Assembly: GCA_024228555.1 (NCBI GenBank)
Contig: JAAETI010000519.1
Location: 50,233 to 114,232, forward strand
DNA: 64,000 bases
Reading direction: 5' to 3'
From: a bacterium
Lineage (GTDB): Bacteria > Actinomycetota > Acidimicrobiia > Spongiisociales > UBA5794
Below the pieces are notes generated by a model, which saw only the letters and a program-made list of their open reading frames with translations, was not told the origin of the DNA and made no database searches. A program made the translations under genes and the position numbers. Positions 18,154-25,138 of this stretch are shown here, piece after piece. Every line of letters starts with the position of its first letter. The first letter of the stretch is position 1.

Positions 18154-19400
18154 CTTCGCAGTCAGCCAGGCAAAGCGAACCAGCTGTCGCCGTTGGGTCA
18201 TCGCAACGACCCTGGGTCGCGGAGTTGATGTCCTATGCCCACGACCATGCCGGGGTGCGGGTCGTCGGGACTGTGCTGTCTGGGCGTGAGGCCGTAGAAC
18301 AGGATTACGACGTGCTCCTGATTGATGACACCACCAGCTATCTGACCAAGCGCCTGATCGACCGGGTCCAGCTGCTGCGCAGGATCGTGATCGGGGTGTA
18401 CGAAGGAACCCGGGGCGATGTCGGCAGAGCCAAGCTCGCCGAGCTTGGCGTTGATGCGGTGATCGATGCCGAGTCCTCTCCGAAGGAGTTCCTCACCAGG
18501 ATTCGATCGATTACCGACCAAAGGCTGGTCGATCGTGACTTCGCTGAGATCGTCGCTGATGAATCTGTCTCTGTTGTGGAGGAGGACAGTGGCGTGCTGA
18601 TGGCGGAGCCTGTTGAGTCAACCCCCGAGATGCCGCGCCAATCGGTCACCGTGGTTAGTGGAAGCAACGGTGTTACTGAGATTGCCGTGGGTCTGGCGGC
18701 GCACCTCGCACGACGCGGTCTGCCGGTTGTCATCGTTGACCTCGACACGATGGAACCGGCGGTGGCGCAACGCATGGGGATGGAGCTGTCGCCAAATGTC
18801 CTTACTGCGATGGAATCGCTCCGGTTCACCGGCGAGATAGGGACTGCCGTGCTCACCCACGACACAGGGATTGGTGTGTTGGCGGGTCTGCCCAGTCCCC
18901 GCGAGTGGGAAGCGTGTGGAGTCGATGACGCTGCCGATCTCATCGCTGTCCTCGGTGCGGCTCACACGAATGTGATCGTAAGGGTCAATCGTCATCTCGA
19001 GGATCTGAGTCCCTTTGGCGGGGCCGAAGGAAGGTTTGGCATTGCCCGGCGGCTGATTGTCGATGCCGATCAACTGGTGGTCGTCGGTGATCCGTCACCC
19101 ACCGGGGTCACCTCCGTGCTCGCTTGGATAGGAGAGGCCCGAGCACTTAGTGGTGCCCCGGTGCATGTGGTGATGAATCACTGTGGCCGCAGCCTCTACC
19201 AGCAAGGGGAGATCACCGAAGAGATCGGGAGGACCTTCCGATCCGCATCGGTCACGTTCATTCCGGAGGATCACCGAATTCACAAGGCGGCCTGGCAAGG
19301 TGACCTTCCGCCAATCGGGCGCTTTGTCAAAGCTCTCGATCCAGTCGGCGCGGCGATTGCCGCCAAGTCTGCCGTTGCTGGGCAAGGGAGTGTCAAGTGA
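18150..19400 (+). CDS. TadZ/CpaE-like pilus localisation protein with degenerate P-loop
   Basis: The 416-aa protein has an N-terminal receiver-like domain (YDVLLIDDTTSYLTKRLIDR, about 50-130) and a C-terminal MinD/ParA-fold domain from about residue 165. The deviant Walker A position reads VSGSNGVTEIAVGLAAHLA, with no GK[ST], while the Walker A' VVIVDLDTMEP is kept. ATP hydrolysis is therefore unlikely, as in many TadZ proteins. It probably positions the pilus machine at the pole or membrane. It overlaps both neighbours (ATGA and GTGA). Confidence 0.8.
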   Translation: MTSQSARQSEPAVAVGSSQRPWVAELMSYAHDHAGVRVVGTVLSGREAVEQDYDVLLIDDTTSYLTKRLIDRVQLLRRIVIGVYEGTRGDVGRAKLAELGVDAVIDAESSPKEFLTRIRSITDQRLVDRDFAEIVADESVSVVEEDSGVLMAEPVESTPEMPRQSVTVVSGSNGVTEIAVGLAAHLARRGLPVVIVDLDTMEPAVAQRMGMELSPNVLTAMESLRFTGEIGTAVLTHDTGIGVLAGLPSPREWEACGVDDAADLIAVLGAAHTNVIVRVNRHLEDLSPFGGAEGRFGIARRLIVDADQLVVVGDPSPTGVTSVLAWIGEARALSGAPVHVVMNHCGRSLYQQGEITEEIGRTFRSASVTFIPEDHRIHKAAWQGDLPPIGRFVKALDPVGAAIAAKSAVAGQGSVK

Positions 19401-20698
19401 CGGCTGCGCGGTCGAGTGCGTATGAGAAGCTGAGGTCTCGAGCTGCCGAACGAATCGAGGATCGCAAGCTCGACGTGGAGTTGGACGCAGCGGGGGTGAG
19501 GCAGGCGATCGCCGAGATCGTTGAGGAGTATCAGGCCACCGCCCACCGGGGCATCAACGAGCCGCTGCGTGACCCTGGCGATATGGAGCACCGGGTCTGG
19601 CTGGCAGTCGCCGGGTTTGGTCCGTTGACCGAGATGTTCGAGAACCCGCACATCGAAGAGATCTTCATCGAGGGTCCTCGGATCTCATTCATCGATGACT
19701 CCGGGCGGCTACAGGCGCACGTTGTTGCGACCACCGAAGCTGAGCTGCGCCAAGTGATCGACCGGCTGCTGGCCGGCACCAACAGGAGGCTCGACAGCTC
19801 CAATTCGATCGAGCAGGCTCATGTGCTGGGCGGGACTGCTCGCTTGACTGCGGTTGTCCCGCCGGTGTCAGCACGTCTATCGGCAACCCTGCGAAAGTAC
19901 ACGGTCGCGGAGGAGACCTTGGGTTCGATGGTTGAGTTGGGATCGATCAGCCCGACGGCAGCGGCATTCCTGTGGGCTACCGCACAGGCAAACACGTCGA
20001 TTCTGTATTCCGGGGCGACGGGTGCTGGCAAGACGACGCTGATGAGCGCCTGGCTCCGGGCTGTTCCCGGTGATCAATGCATCCGCATCGTTGAAGAAGT
20101 GCGAGAACTCCATATCCCGTTGCCGCCGCATTCGAGCTACTACGAGGCCTCGCCGATCACGCTGCAGGGCGATCGGAGATTCACGCTCCGAGACCTTGTG
20201 AAGGTTTGCCTGGCGCAGCGTGTCGATCTGCTCTGTGTAGGCGAAGTGAGAGGCGCTGAGGCTTTCGAACTCACGAGGGCGGTCAATGCAGGCTGTGGGT
20301 TTGCGTGCACGGTGCACTCGAACTCTGCGCGCGATGCGCTGTCTGCACTCGTCAATGCCGCAATCATGGCCGGGGAGAACGTTACCGAACAGATTGTGCG
20401 GCGAGTATTCGCCGGGTCGATTGACTTCGTTGTCCACCTCGATCGCGATATGCGTCTGGTCGAGGATGCGGACCATGGCTTGCGCCGGCAAGTTCGTGAG
20501 ATCCTCGCCGTTGCTCCCTCCCTTGCGTCAGACGACTTCACCACCGAGCCGCTGTTTGTGCGGCCGAGTCTGGGTGAGCCGATGCGGTGGACGGGTAGCT
20601 ATCCGCCCGAAGATTTGGTGCGACGTATTGACCGATCGCTCCCCGCCGGAGCTTCGGTGAAGAGGATCCTGCACGGAGATTGGAGCCCAGATCTATGA
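19397..20698 (+). CDS. tadA: Tad pilus assembly ATPase TadA/CpaF
   Basis: The secretion-type hexameric ATPase that powers pilin assembly, 433 aa. An N-terminal helical domain with FGPLTEMFENPHIEEIFIEG is followed by the RecA-like core. It has Walker A GATGAGKTTLMS, an Asp box (IRIVEEVRELHI), Walker B-type LLCVGEVRGAEAFE and the His box ACTVHSNSARDAL. The GTG start at 19397 overlaps the previous stop (GTGA). Confidence 0.93.
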   Translation: MTAARSSAYEKLRSRAAERIEDRKLDVELDAAGVRQAIAEIVEEYQATAHRGINEPLRDPGDMEHRVWLAVAGFGPLTEMFENPHIEEIFIEGPRISFIDDSGRLQAHVVATTEAELRQVIDRLLAGTNRRLDSSNSIEQAHVLGGTARLTAVVPPVSARLSATLRKYTVAEETLGSMVELGSISPTAAAFLWATAQANTSILYSGATGAGKTTLMSAWLRAVPGDQCIRIVEEVRELHIPLPPHSSYYEASPITLQGDRRFTLRDLVKVCLAQRVDLLCVGEVRGAEAFELTRAVNAGCGFACTVHSNSARDALSALVNAAIMAGENVTEQIVRRVFAGSIDFVVHLDRDMRLVEDADHGLRRQVREILAVAPSLASDDFTTEPLFVRPSLGEPMRWTGSYPPEDLVRRIDRSLPAGASVKRILHGDWSPDL

Positions 20699-21597
20699 GA
20701 CTGCTGGCAGCGGTGGCAACCGCTTCGTTCGTGTATCTGGCGGTCGGCTACCTGACCGGTAACGCTCCCAACCTGGCGACCCGAGCCAGAGCCAAACCGC
20801 AGATCTCAACTCGGCAGCTCTGGCTCATCCAGGCTGGGTCTGATCTAACTCCACGACAGTTCTGGGCTGGCTCAGTGCTTGTCGGCGTTGCCGGACTTCT
20901 GATTCTGGGGGCGATCACGGGAACCTGGTGGGTTGCCGCTATCCCTTCCATAGCGATCGCGTTTATGCCGTACTCGCACTTCTCTAGGCAACGAGCGGGG
21001 CGACTAGCTGATGTCCAGAAGGCCTGGCCCGATGGGCTGCGCGAGGTCCTGGCTCACGTCAACTCCGGGGCGACGCTGGCTGCCGCGATCGAGTCTCTGG
21101 CGGTTCGGGGCCCTGAGGCACTGCAACAGGCATTTGCTCGATTCCCTGGGCAGGCCAAGATGTTTGGCGTCGTCCCCGCGATGGAGATCGTCAAGGAGGA
21201 GTTGGCCGACCCGTCCTCCGACAAAGTGGTCGAAGTCCTCATCCTCGCTCACCAGTTTGGTGGAGATGGTCTCAAGACGGTCTTGCGCGACCTCATCGAA
21301 ACGATGACAGCAGATCAGTTGACTGCAGAGCAGATTCGGACGGCAGGGTTCGAGCAGCGTCTCGAGGGTGTCGTAGTCGCTCTCGCTCCATGGGTCATGC
21401 TCGTGTACTTGGCAACCGTCCCCGCCGCGTACCGCGAGTTCTATCGCAGTAGTACCGGGAGGTTCGTTGTCATTGTGGCCGGGATCTGGGCTGGATTCGG
21501 GTGGGTGTTGATGCGGATCATTGCTAGGCCGGCTCAGGAGGTTCGGGTCTTTGGCGGTGGGTCCGCCGTCGGTGCTGACCAGAGGGCGCTGCAATGA
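20695..21597 (+). CDS. tadB: Tad pilus inner-membrane platform protein TadB
   Basis: A 300-aa type II secretion F-domain protein. Membrane helices lie near the N-terminus (FWAGSVLVGVAGLLILGAI and VAAIPSIAIAFMPYS) and near the C-terminus (VVALAPWVMLVYLATVPA, FVVIVAGIWAGFGWVLM), with a cytoplasmic helical core (GLREVLAHVNSGATLAAAIE) between. ATG 20695 was preferred to 20680 because it gives the ATGA overlap with tadA seen throughout this operon. Confidence 0.9.
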   Translation: MRLLAAVATASFVYLAVGYLTGNAPNLATRARAKPQISTRQLWLIQAGSDLTPRQFWAGSVLVGVAGLLILGAITGTWWVAAIPSIAIAFMPYSHFSRQRAGRLADVQKAWPDGLREVLAHVNSGATLAAAIESLAVRGPEALQQAFARFPGQAKMFGVVPAMEIVKEELADPSSDKVVEVLILAHQFGGDGLKTVLRDLIETMTADQLTAEQIRTAGFEQRLEGVVVALAPWVMLVYLATVPAAYREFYRSSTGRFVVIVAGIWAGFGWVLMRIIARPAQEVRVFGGGSAVGADQRALQ

Positions 21598-22553
21598 GAC
21601 TCTCGGTCCTCGAGCTGCTCGCTCTCACGTCGACGGTGGTGTTTGCCGGGGCGGTGGCATGGGTTTTGGTTAGGCCCTACCGCAGTCTTGCCGGGAGAGT
21701 GCGTCCCTACACCACCGTGGCCAGGGTGCGGCTTACCCGATCGGCTGATGTTCGTGGTGTGGCTCAGCACAGCCCTGCCTTTGGTGATGCGACGCTGCGA
21801 CGTCTGTTTGGTCCCATTATCGATCGGATCGTCGCAAGCTTCGGGCGCCTGGTTGCAACATCCAATACCGAGCGCCTGGCCCTGCGGCTCCGTCAGGCCG
21901 GGCTCTATCCCGACCTGCCCGAGGCCGATCGGGTCCAGGAGTTCCGGGTTCGGTCTTTGACCCGCTCCCTGGGATGGGCGGCACTGTTCGGTCTTCTCGG
22001 ACTGATGACGTCAGGGCCGTTGTTCATGGTGCTATTTGCCGGACTCGGCTTTGTCTACGGAGTGTTCAACGCCAGAGCCCGCATCGACAAGGCGGTCACC
22101 GCACGCAGTGAGCGGCTACGGGGCGAGTTGTACACCATCAACCAACTGATCGCGATGCGAACCCGCGTCGGAGGTGGCGTTGTTGACGCTATCCGCCACG
22201 TCGTCATCCGGGGCAACGGTGTGCTCATCGACGAATTGGCCGAGGTGCTGCGCCTACACGAGAACGGCCTTTCGTTGACGGCGGCACTCAAACGAGCCGG
22301 CGATCTCACGCCTGAGCCCGAGGCGGCACGGACGTACGGAGTGCTGGCGACCGCACAAGATAGAGGAGCAGACCTCGGGGAGGCACTTTTGGATCTGAGT
22401 AAGGACCTGCGTGCCGCCCGTCGCGAGGAGCTGCAGCGAGACGCTTCGAAGCGTCGGTTGATGATGGTGATACCGATCGTCGTCATCCTGGCGCCGATCG
22501 TTCTTCTCTTCATCGCTGGTCCCATACCGCAGATCATTTTTGGAGGCACATAA
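21594..22553 (+). CDS. tadC: Tad pilus inner-membrane platform protein TadC
   Basis: A 319-aa second F-domain platform protein with four predicted membrane segments, two central (LGWAALFGLLGLMTSGPLF, MVLFAGLGFVYGVFNA), one near the N-terminus and one at the C-terminus (MMVIPIVVILAPIVLLFIAG). The cytoplasmic core LYTINQLIAMRTRVGGGVVD resembles TadB. It overlaps tadB by four bases and is followed three bases later by the pilin gene. Confidence 0.9.
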   Translation: MRLSVLELLALTSTVVFAGAVAWVLVRPYRSLAGRVRPYTTVARVRLTRSADVRGVAQHSPAFGDATLRRLFGPIIDRIVASFGRLVATSNTERLALRLRQAGLYPDLPEADRVQEFRVRSLTRSLGWAALFGLLGLMTSGPLFMVLFAGLGFVYGVFNARARIDKAVTARSERLRGELYTINQLIAMRTRVGGGVVDAIRHVVIRGNGVLIDELAEVLRLHENGLSLTAALKRAGDLTPEPEAARTYGVLATAQDRGADLGEALLDLSKDLRAARREELQRDASKRRLMMVIPIVVILAPIVLLFIAGPIPQIIFGGT

Positions 22554-22555
22554 CA

Positions 22556-22756
22556 ATGAACGGAGGAGCTATGGACTTGATGACGATAGGAGCGAACCTG
22601 CAACGCTTGCGGCGTGACGAGGGTGGGGCGATTGAAAGCGCCCAGATCTTTGCCTGGATCGCGGTGACCGTTGCGGCGATCGTGTTGCTGGGTGGAATGC
22701 TCGAGGTCCTGGGAGTGGATTTGATCAACTGGGTCCGCGACCAGATCGGGATCTGA
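22556..22756 (+). CDS. Flp-type pilin (small prepilin)
   Basis: The 66-aa product has a charged leader (LQRLRRDEGGAIESAQ) followed directly by one hydrophobic helix (IFAWIAVTVAAIVLLGGML) and a short tail, the plan of Flp prepilins. The G-A-I-E-S stretch is a plausible prepilin-peptidase site. Its place between the platform genes and the two pseudopilins supports this. No TadV/CpaA peptidase is encoded in this window. Confidence 0.8.
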   Translation: MNGGAMDLMTIGANLQRLRRDEGGAIESAQIFAWIAVTVAAIVLLGGMLEVLGVDLINWVRDQIGI

Positions 22757-22765
22757 CGGTCAGTT

Positions 22766-23167
22766 GTGACGTCGCCCGGCGTATCTGCGCGACTGCGCCT
22801 CGATGAGCGTGGGCTCACATCAGTGGGAATACTGATGGCGATTGCGTTCACCTTCGTTGTGGCCGTGATCGTGGTGAACCTATTCCTCTATCTATATGGC
22901 CAAGGGGCTGCGCGCGCCGCGATTGATGAGGGGGTCAGGGCCGGGTCACGCGTTGCCGCAGGTGAAACGGTTTGTGAGCAGAGGGCTGAAGAAGCGCTCA
23001 ACGGACTCATGCCCGGTCCGCTGCGGAGCGGTGTGAGCATCGACTGTCTGGTCGCTGGAGCGGACCTAGTGGCGGTTGCTGATGTAACGCTCGACAGCCC
23101 GATGCCTGGAGTGCCTTCGTGGTCATTCCAGATGCAAGCGCGGGCGAGCCAGGAGACGGGGGAGTGA
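22766..23167 (+). CDS. TadE-like pseudopilin
   Basis: The 133-aa protein begins with a basic leader (RLRLDERGLTSVG) and one membrane helix (ILMAIAFTFVVAVIVVNLFL), then an extracytoplasmic domain with two Cys residues (ETVCEQR, SIDCLVAG). This is the TadE/TadF layout of minor pilins. The start is GTG 22766, nine bases after the pilin stop. It overlaps the next gene (GTGA). Confidence 0.8.
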   Translation: MTSPGVSARLRLDERGLTSVGILMAIAFTFVVAVIVVNLFLYLYGQGAARAAIDEGVRAGSRVAAGETVCEQRAEEALNGLMPGPLRSGVSIDCLVAGADLVAVADVTLDSPMPGVPSWSFQMQARASQETGE

Positions 23168-23616
23168 ACTGTTGCCTGATCCTGCGGAGGCTTGTCCGTG
23201 AGGAACGGGGTGCGGCATATGCCGCGGTCGAGATGGTTTTGGTGCTGGGGATCATCTTGCTTCCGTTGCTGGCCGGTATCGCCCAGTTGCCGCGGTGGGT
23301 GGATGCAAAATCGACGGCAGACCTTGCGGCTCAAGAAGCAGCGCGGCAGGTGGTTCTTGCTGAGTCCTTGGACGAGGGTGTGGCTGCCGCCCATGCGGTT
23401 GTGGTCACGGTGGTTGAGAACCGTGGCATGGATGTCGGCGTTCTCGAAGATGTGGTTTTCGAGGGTGATTTGGTGCGAGGGGGGACGGTCACGGTGACGG
23501 TGACGTTGCGGGTGCCTCCGGTTGTCCTGCCGGGGTTTGGTCCGGTCGGTGGCACCTTCGGGCTATCTAGATCGGCAACCGAGCGTGTCGACGACTACCG
23601 CCAGATCGGGGAGTAG
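23164..23616 (+). CDS. TadE-like pseudopilin, last gene of the Tad operon
   Basis: A 150-aa protein with the motif EERGAAYAAVEMVLVLGIIL (the conserved Glu of TadE-type leaders) and an exported domain rich in Val (VVVTVVENRG, TVTVTVTLRVP). GTG 23164 was chosen for the GTGA overlap with the previous stop; an earlier ATG at 23119 would overlap by 49 bases. A dispersed repeat begins seven bases after its stop. Confidence 0.8.
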   Translation: MNCCLILRRLVREERGAAYAAVEMVLVLGIILLPLLAGIAQLPRWVDAKSTADLAAQEAARQVVLAESLDEGVAAAHAVVVTVVENRGMDVGVLEDVVFEGDLVRGGTVTVTVTLRVPPVVLPGFGPVGGTFGLSRSATERVDDYRQIGE

Positions 23617-23622
23617 CTGCCC

Positions 23623-23675
23623 CGTTCTTGCGTAGCTCATGTCGCATATGTCGCGGTGGGTTCAGGTGGTGAGCG
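23623..23675. repeat. Intergenic repeat, copy 1 (CGTTCTTGCGTAG family)
   Basis: CGTTCTTGCGTAG at 23623-23635 recurs exactly at 25004-25016, and the 30 bases after it are partly alike (TCGCATATGTCGCGG against TCGACTATGACCGCGG). It lies after the Tad operon stop and opens the gap before the MDR cassette. Confidence 0.6.
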
Positions 23676-23743
23676 CGACGGGTGTGATCCCGGGAGGTGG
23701 GATTGCTGTCTGATCCCCCTGTGCCTGTCTCACCAAAACCCTC

Positions 23744-23798
23744 TTGACAACCTTACGTTGTATGGACTACCTTACGGTATAAGAACTTACAACGTAAG
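23744..23798 (+). promoter_or_regulatory. Promoter with 11-bp inverted-repeat operator
   Basis: A consensus -35 TTGACA (23744-23749) is followed 18 bases later by a weaker TACCTT (23768-23773). Overlapping it, CTTACGTTGTA (23752-23762) is mirrored perfectly by TACAACGTAAG (23788-23798), with a third partial palindrome CTTACGGTATAAG between (23771-23783). The pattern is that of a TetR-type operator. No TetR gene lies beside it, so the regulator must be elsewhere. Confidence 0.7.
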
Positions 23799-23819
23799 AA
23801 GTCGTCGAGGAGGTGGCCC

Positions 23820-23981
23820 ATGGAAGCTCAAATCGCAGAACTCGCTATCAACGCCGGGCGTGCGTTCCTGAATCCGGTCTCCATCGCCGTACCCGCTGTG
23901 GGTGGGCTGGCACTGGTTACCGGTGTCGCCGCTCGGGTCGCCGACTTCTTCGAACTACAGAAGCACGGACGCAGCCGCTGA
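23820..23981 (+). CDS. Small 53-aa protein, probably membrane-associated
   Basis: ATG 23820 is preceded by a strong GAGGAGGTGG. The product starts MEAQIAELAINAGRAF, continues with a hydrophobic stretch (VSIAVPAVGGLALVTGVAA) and ends in a charged tail (FFELQKHGRSR). It is the first gene after the regulated promoter and is followed 29 bases later by the oxidoreductase, so both should be co-expressed. I do not recognise the family. Confidence 0.7.
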   Translation: MEAQIAELAINAGRAFLNPVSIAVPAVGGLALVTGVAARVADFFELQKHGRSR

Positions 23982-24010
23982 AGCTCTTCCTGCAGGAATT
24001 GGGGATACCA

Positions 24011-24997
24011 ATGAATACATCAACACAAACCAAGACAATGAAGGTGATCGCCCAAGAGAAGTACGGGTCGACCGACGTCCTGAAGTACGAGGACATTGCC
24101 AAGCCCGCCGTCAAGGATGACGAGGTGTTGGTCAAGGTGCATGCGGCCGGCGTCCACATCGGCGACTGGCTGGTGATGAGCGGTTTGCCGTACCTGATCA
24201 GGATCATGGGCTATGGCTTGTCCAAGCCCAAGCAACGGGTTCCAGGGACTGAGTTGTCCGGCACCGTCGCCGCGGTCGGGAAGAACGTGACTCGATTCAA
24301 GGAAGGCGATGAGGTCTTTGGCTGGGGTTCCGCCGCTTTCGCCGAGTATGTGGCTGTCGCCGAGAACGCCCTTGTCGCCAAGCCAGCCAGCACCTCGTTT
24401 GAGCAAGCCGCCGCGGTGCCGATCTCGGGGTTCACCGCTCTCCAGGCCGTGCGCGACAAGGGCGAGGTCAAGCCGGGGCAGAAGGTCCTGGTAATTGGCG
24501 CTTCCGGCGGGGTTGGCACCTACGCCGTCCAGATCGCCAAGTCGGCTGGAGCCGAGGTGACCGGCGTAGTGAGCACGAGGAACCTAGACATGGTTCGATC
24601 GATCGGCGCCGATCACGTGATCGATTACACCAACGAGGAACTCACCGGACGATACGACGTGATCATCGATACGGCAGGGAACCGCTCGCTGGCGACGTTG
24701 CGCAAGCTGCTGACACCGCAGGGGACCCTCGTCATTGTTGGCGGGTCGGGCGGACGCTGGCTCATGGGCTCGAGCCGTTCCCTACGGGCAATGATGCTGT
24801 CGCCTTTTGTCGGCCAGCAGTTGCGAACCTTCATCGCCTCGTCGAATCAAGACGACTTGGTGACCCTTAGAGATCTCGTCGAATCCGGCAAGGTCACCCC
24901 AGTGATCGATAGGACCTACCCGCTCGCCGAGACCGCAGCTGCACTCGGCCAGGTCGGCGAACGCCACGCCCAGGGCAAAGTCGTCATCACCGCATAG
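24011..24997 (+). CDS. Zinc-independent MDR oxidoreductase (quinone reductase-like)
   Basis: An NAD(P)H-dependent medium-chain dehydrogenase of 328 aa. It has an N-terminal GroES-like domain (VHAAGVHIGDWLVMSG, RVPGTELSGTVAAVG) and a Rossmann domain with VLVIGASGGVGTYAVQIAKS. The structural four-Cys zinc lobe and the catalytic Cys/His of zinc alcohol dehydrogenases are missing, placing it with quinone oxidoreductase-like members. It is expressed from the TetR-type promoter upstream and bounded by repeats. An inducible detoxification role is plausible; the substrate is unknown. Confidence 0.85.
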   Translation: MNTSTQTKTMKVIAQEKYGSTDVLKYEDIAKPAVKDDEVLVKVHAAGVHIGDWLVMSGLPYLIRIMGYGLSKPKQRVPGTELSGTVAAVGKNVTRFKEGDEVFGWGSAAFAEYVAVAENALVAKPASTSFEQAAAVPISGFTALQAVRDKGEVKPGQKVLVIGASGGVGTYAVQIAKSAGAEVTGVVSTRNLDMVRSIGADHVIDYTNEELTGRYDVIIDTAGNRSLATLRKLLTPQGTLVIVGGSGGRWLMGSSRSLRAMMLSPFVGQQLRTFIASSNQDDLVTLRDLVESGKVTPVIDRTYPLAETAAALGQVGERHAQGKVVITA

Positions 24998-25003
24998 CGC
25001 TTT

Positions 25004-25054
25004 CGTTCTTGCGTAGATTCCTCGACTATGACCGCGGCGATGTACGCAAGAACG
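25004..25054. repeat. Intergenic repeat, copy 2, with 12-bp inverted ends
   Basis: CGTTCTTGCGTA (25004-25015) is mirrored perfectly by TACGCAAGAACG (25043-25054) around a 27-base spacer. It begins seven bases after the oxidoreductase stop. The left arm plus G is a direct repeat of 23623-23635. It can fold into a long stem, so it may end transcription, but there is no T-run. Confidence 0.75.
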
Positions 25055-25138
25055 GTCTTTGGGGGCCATGCGGCTTGATCTCTTAGGCCCTTGGCCCCTC
25101 ACTAGGTGGCGGGCGTGGGGGTAGCGTTGGGCCGAGTG

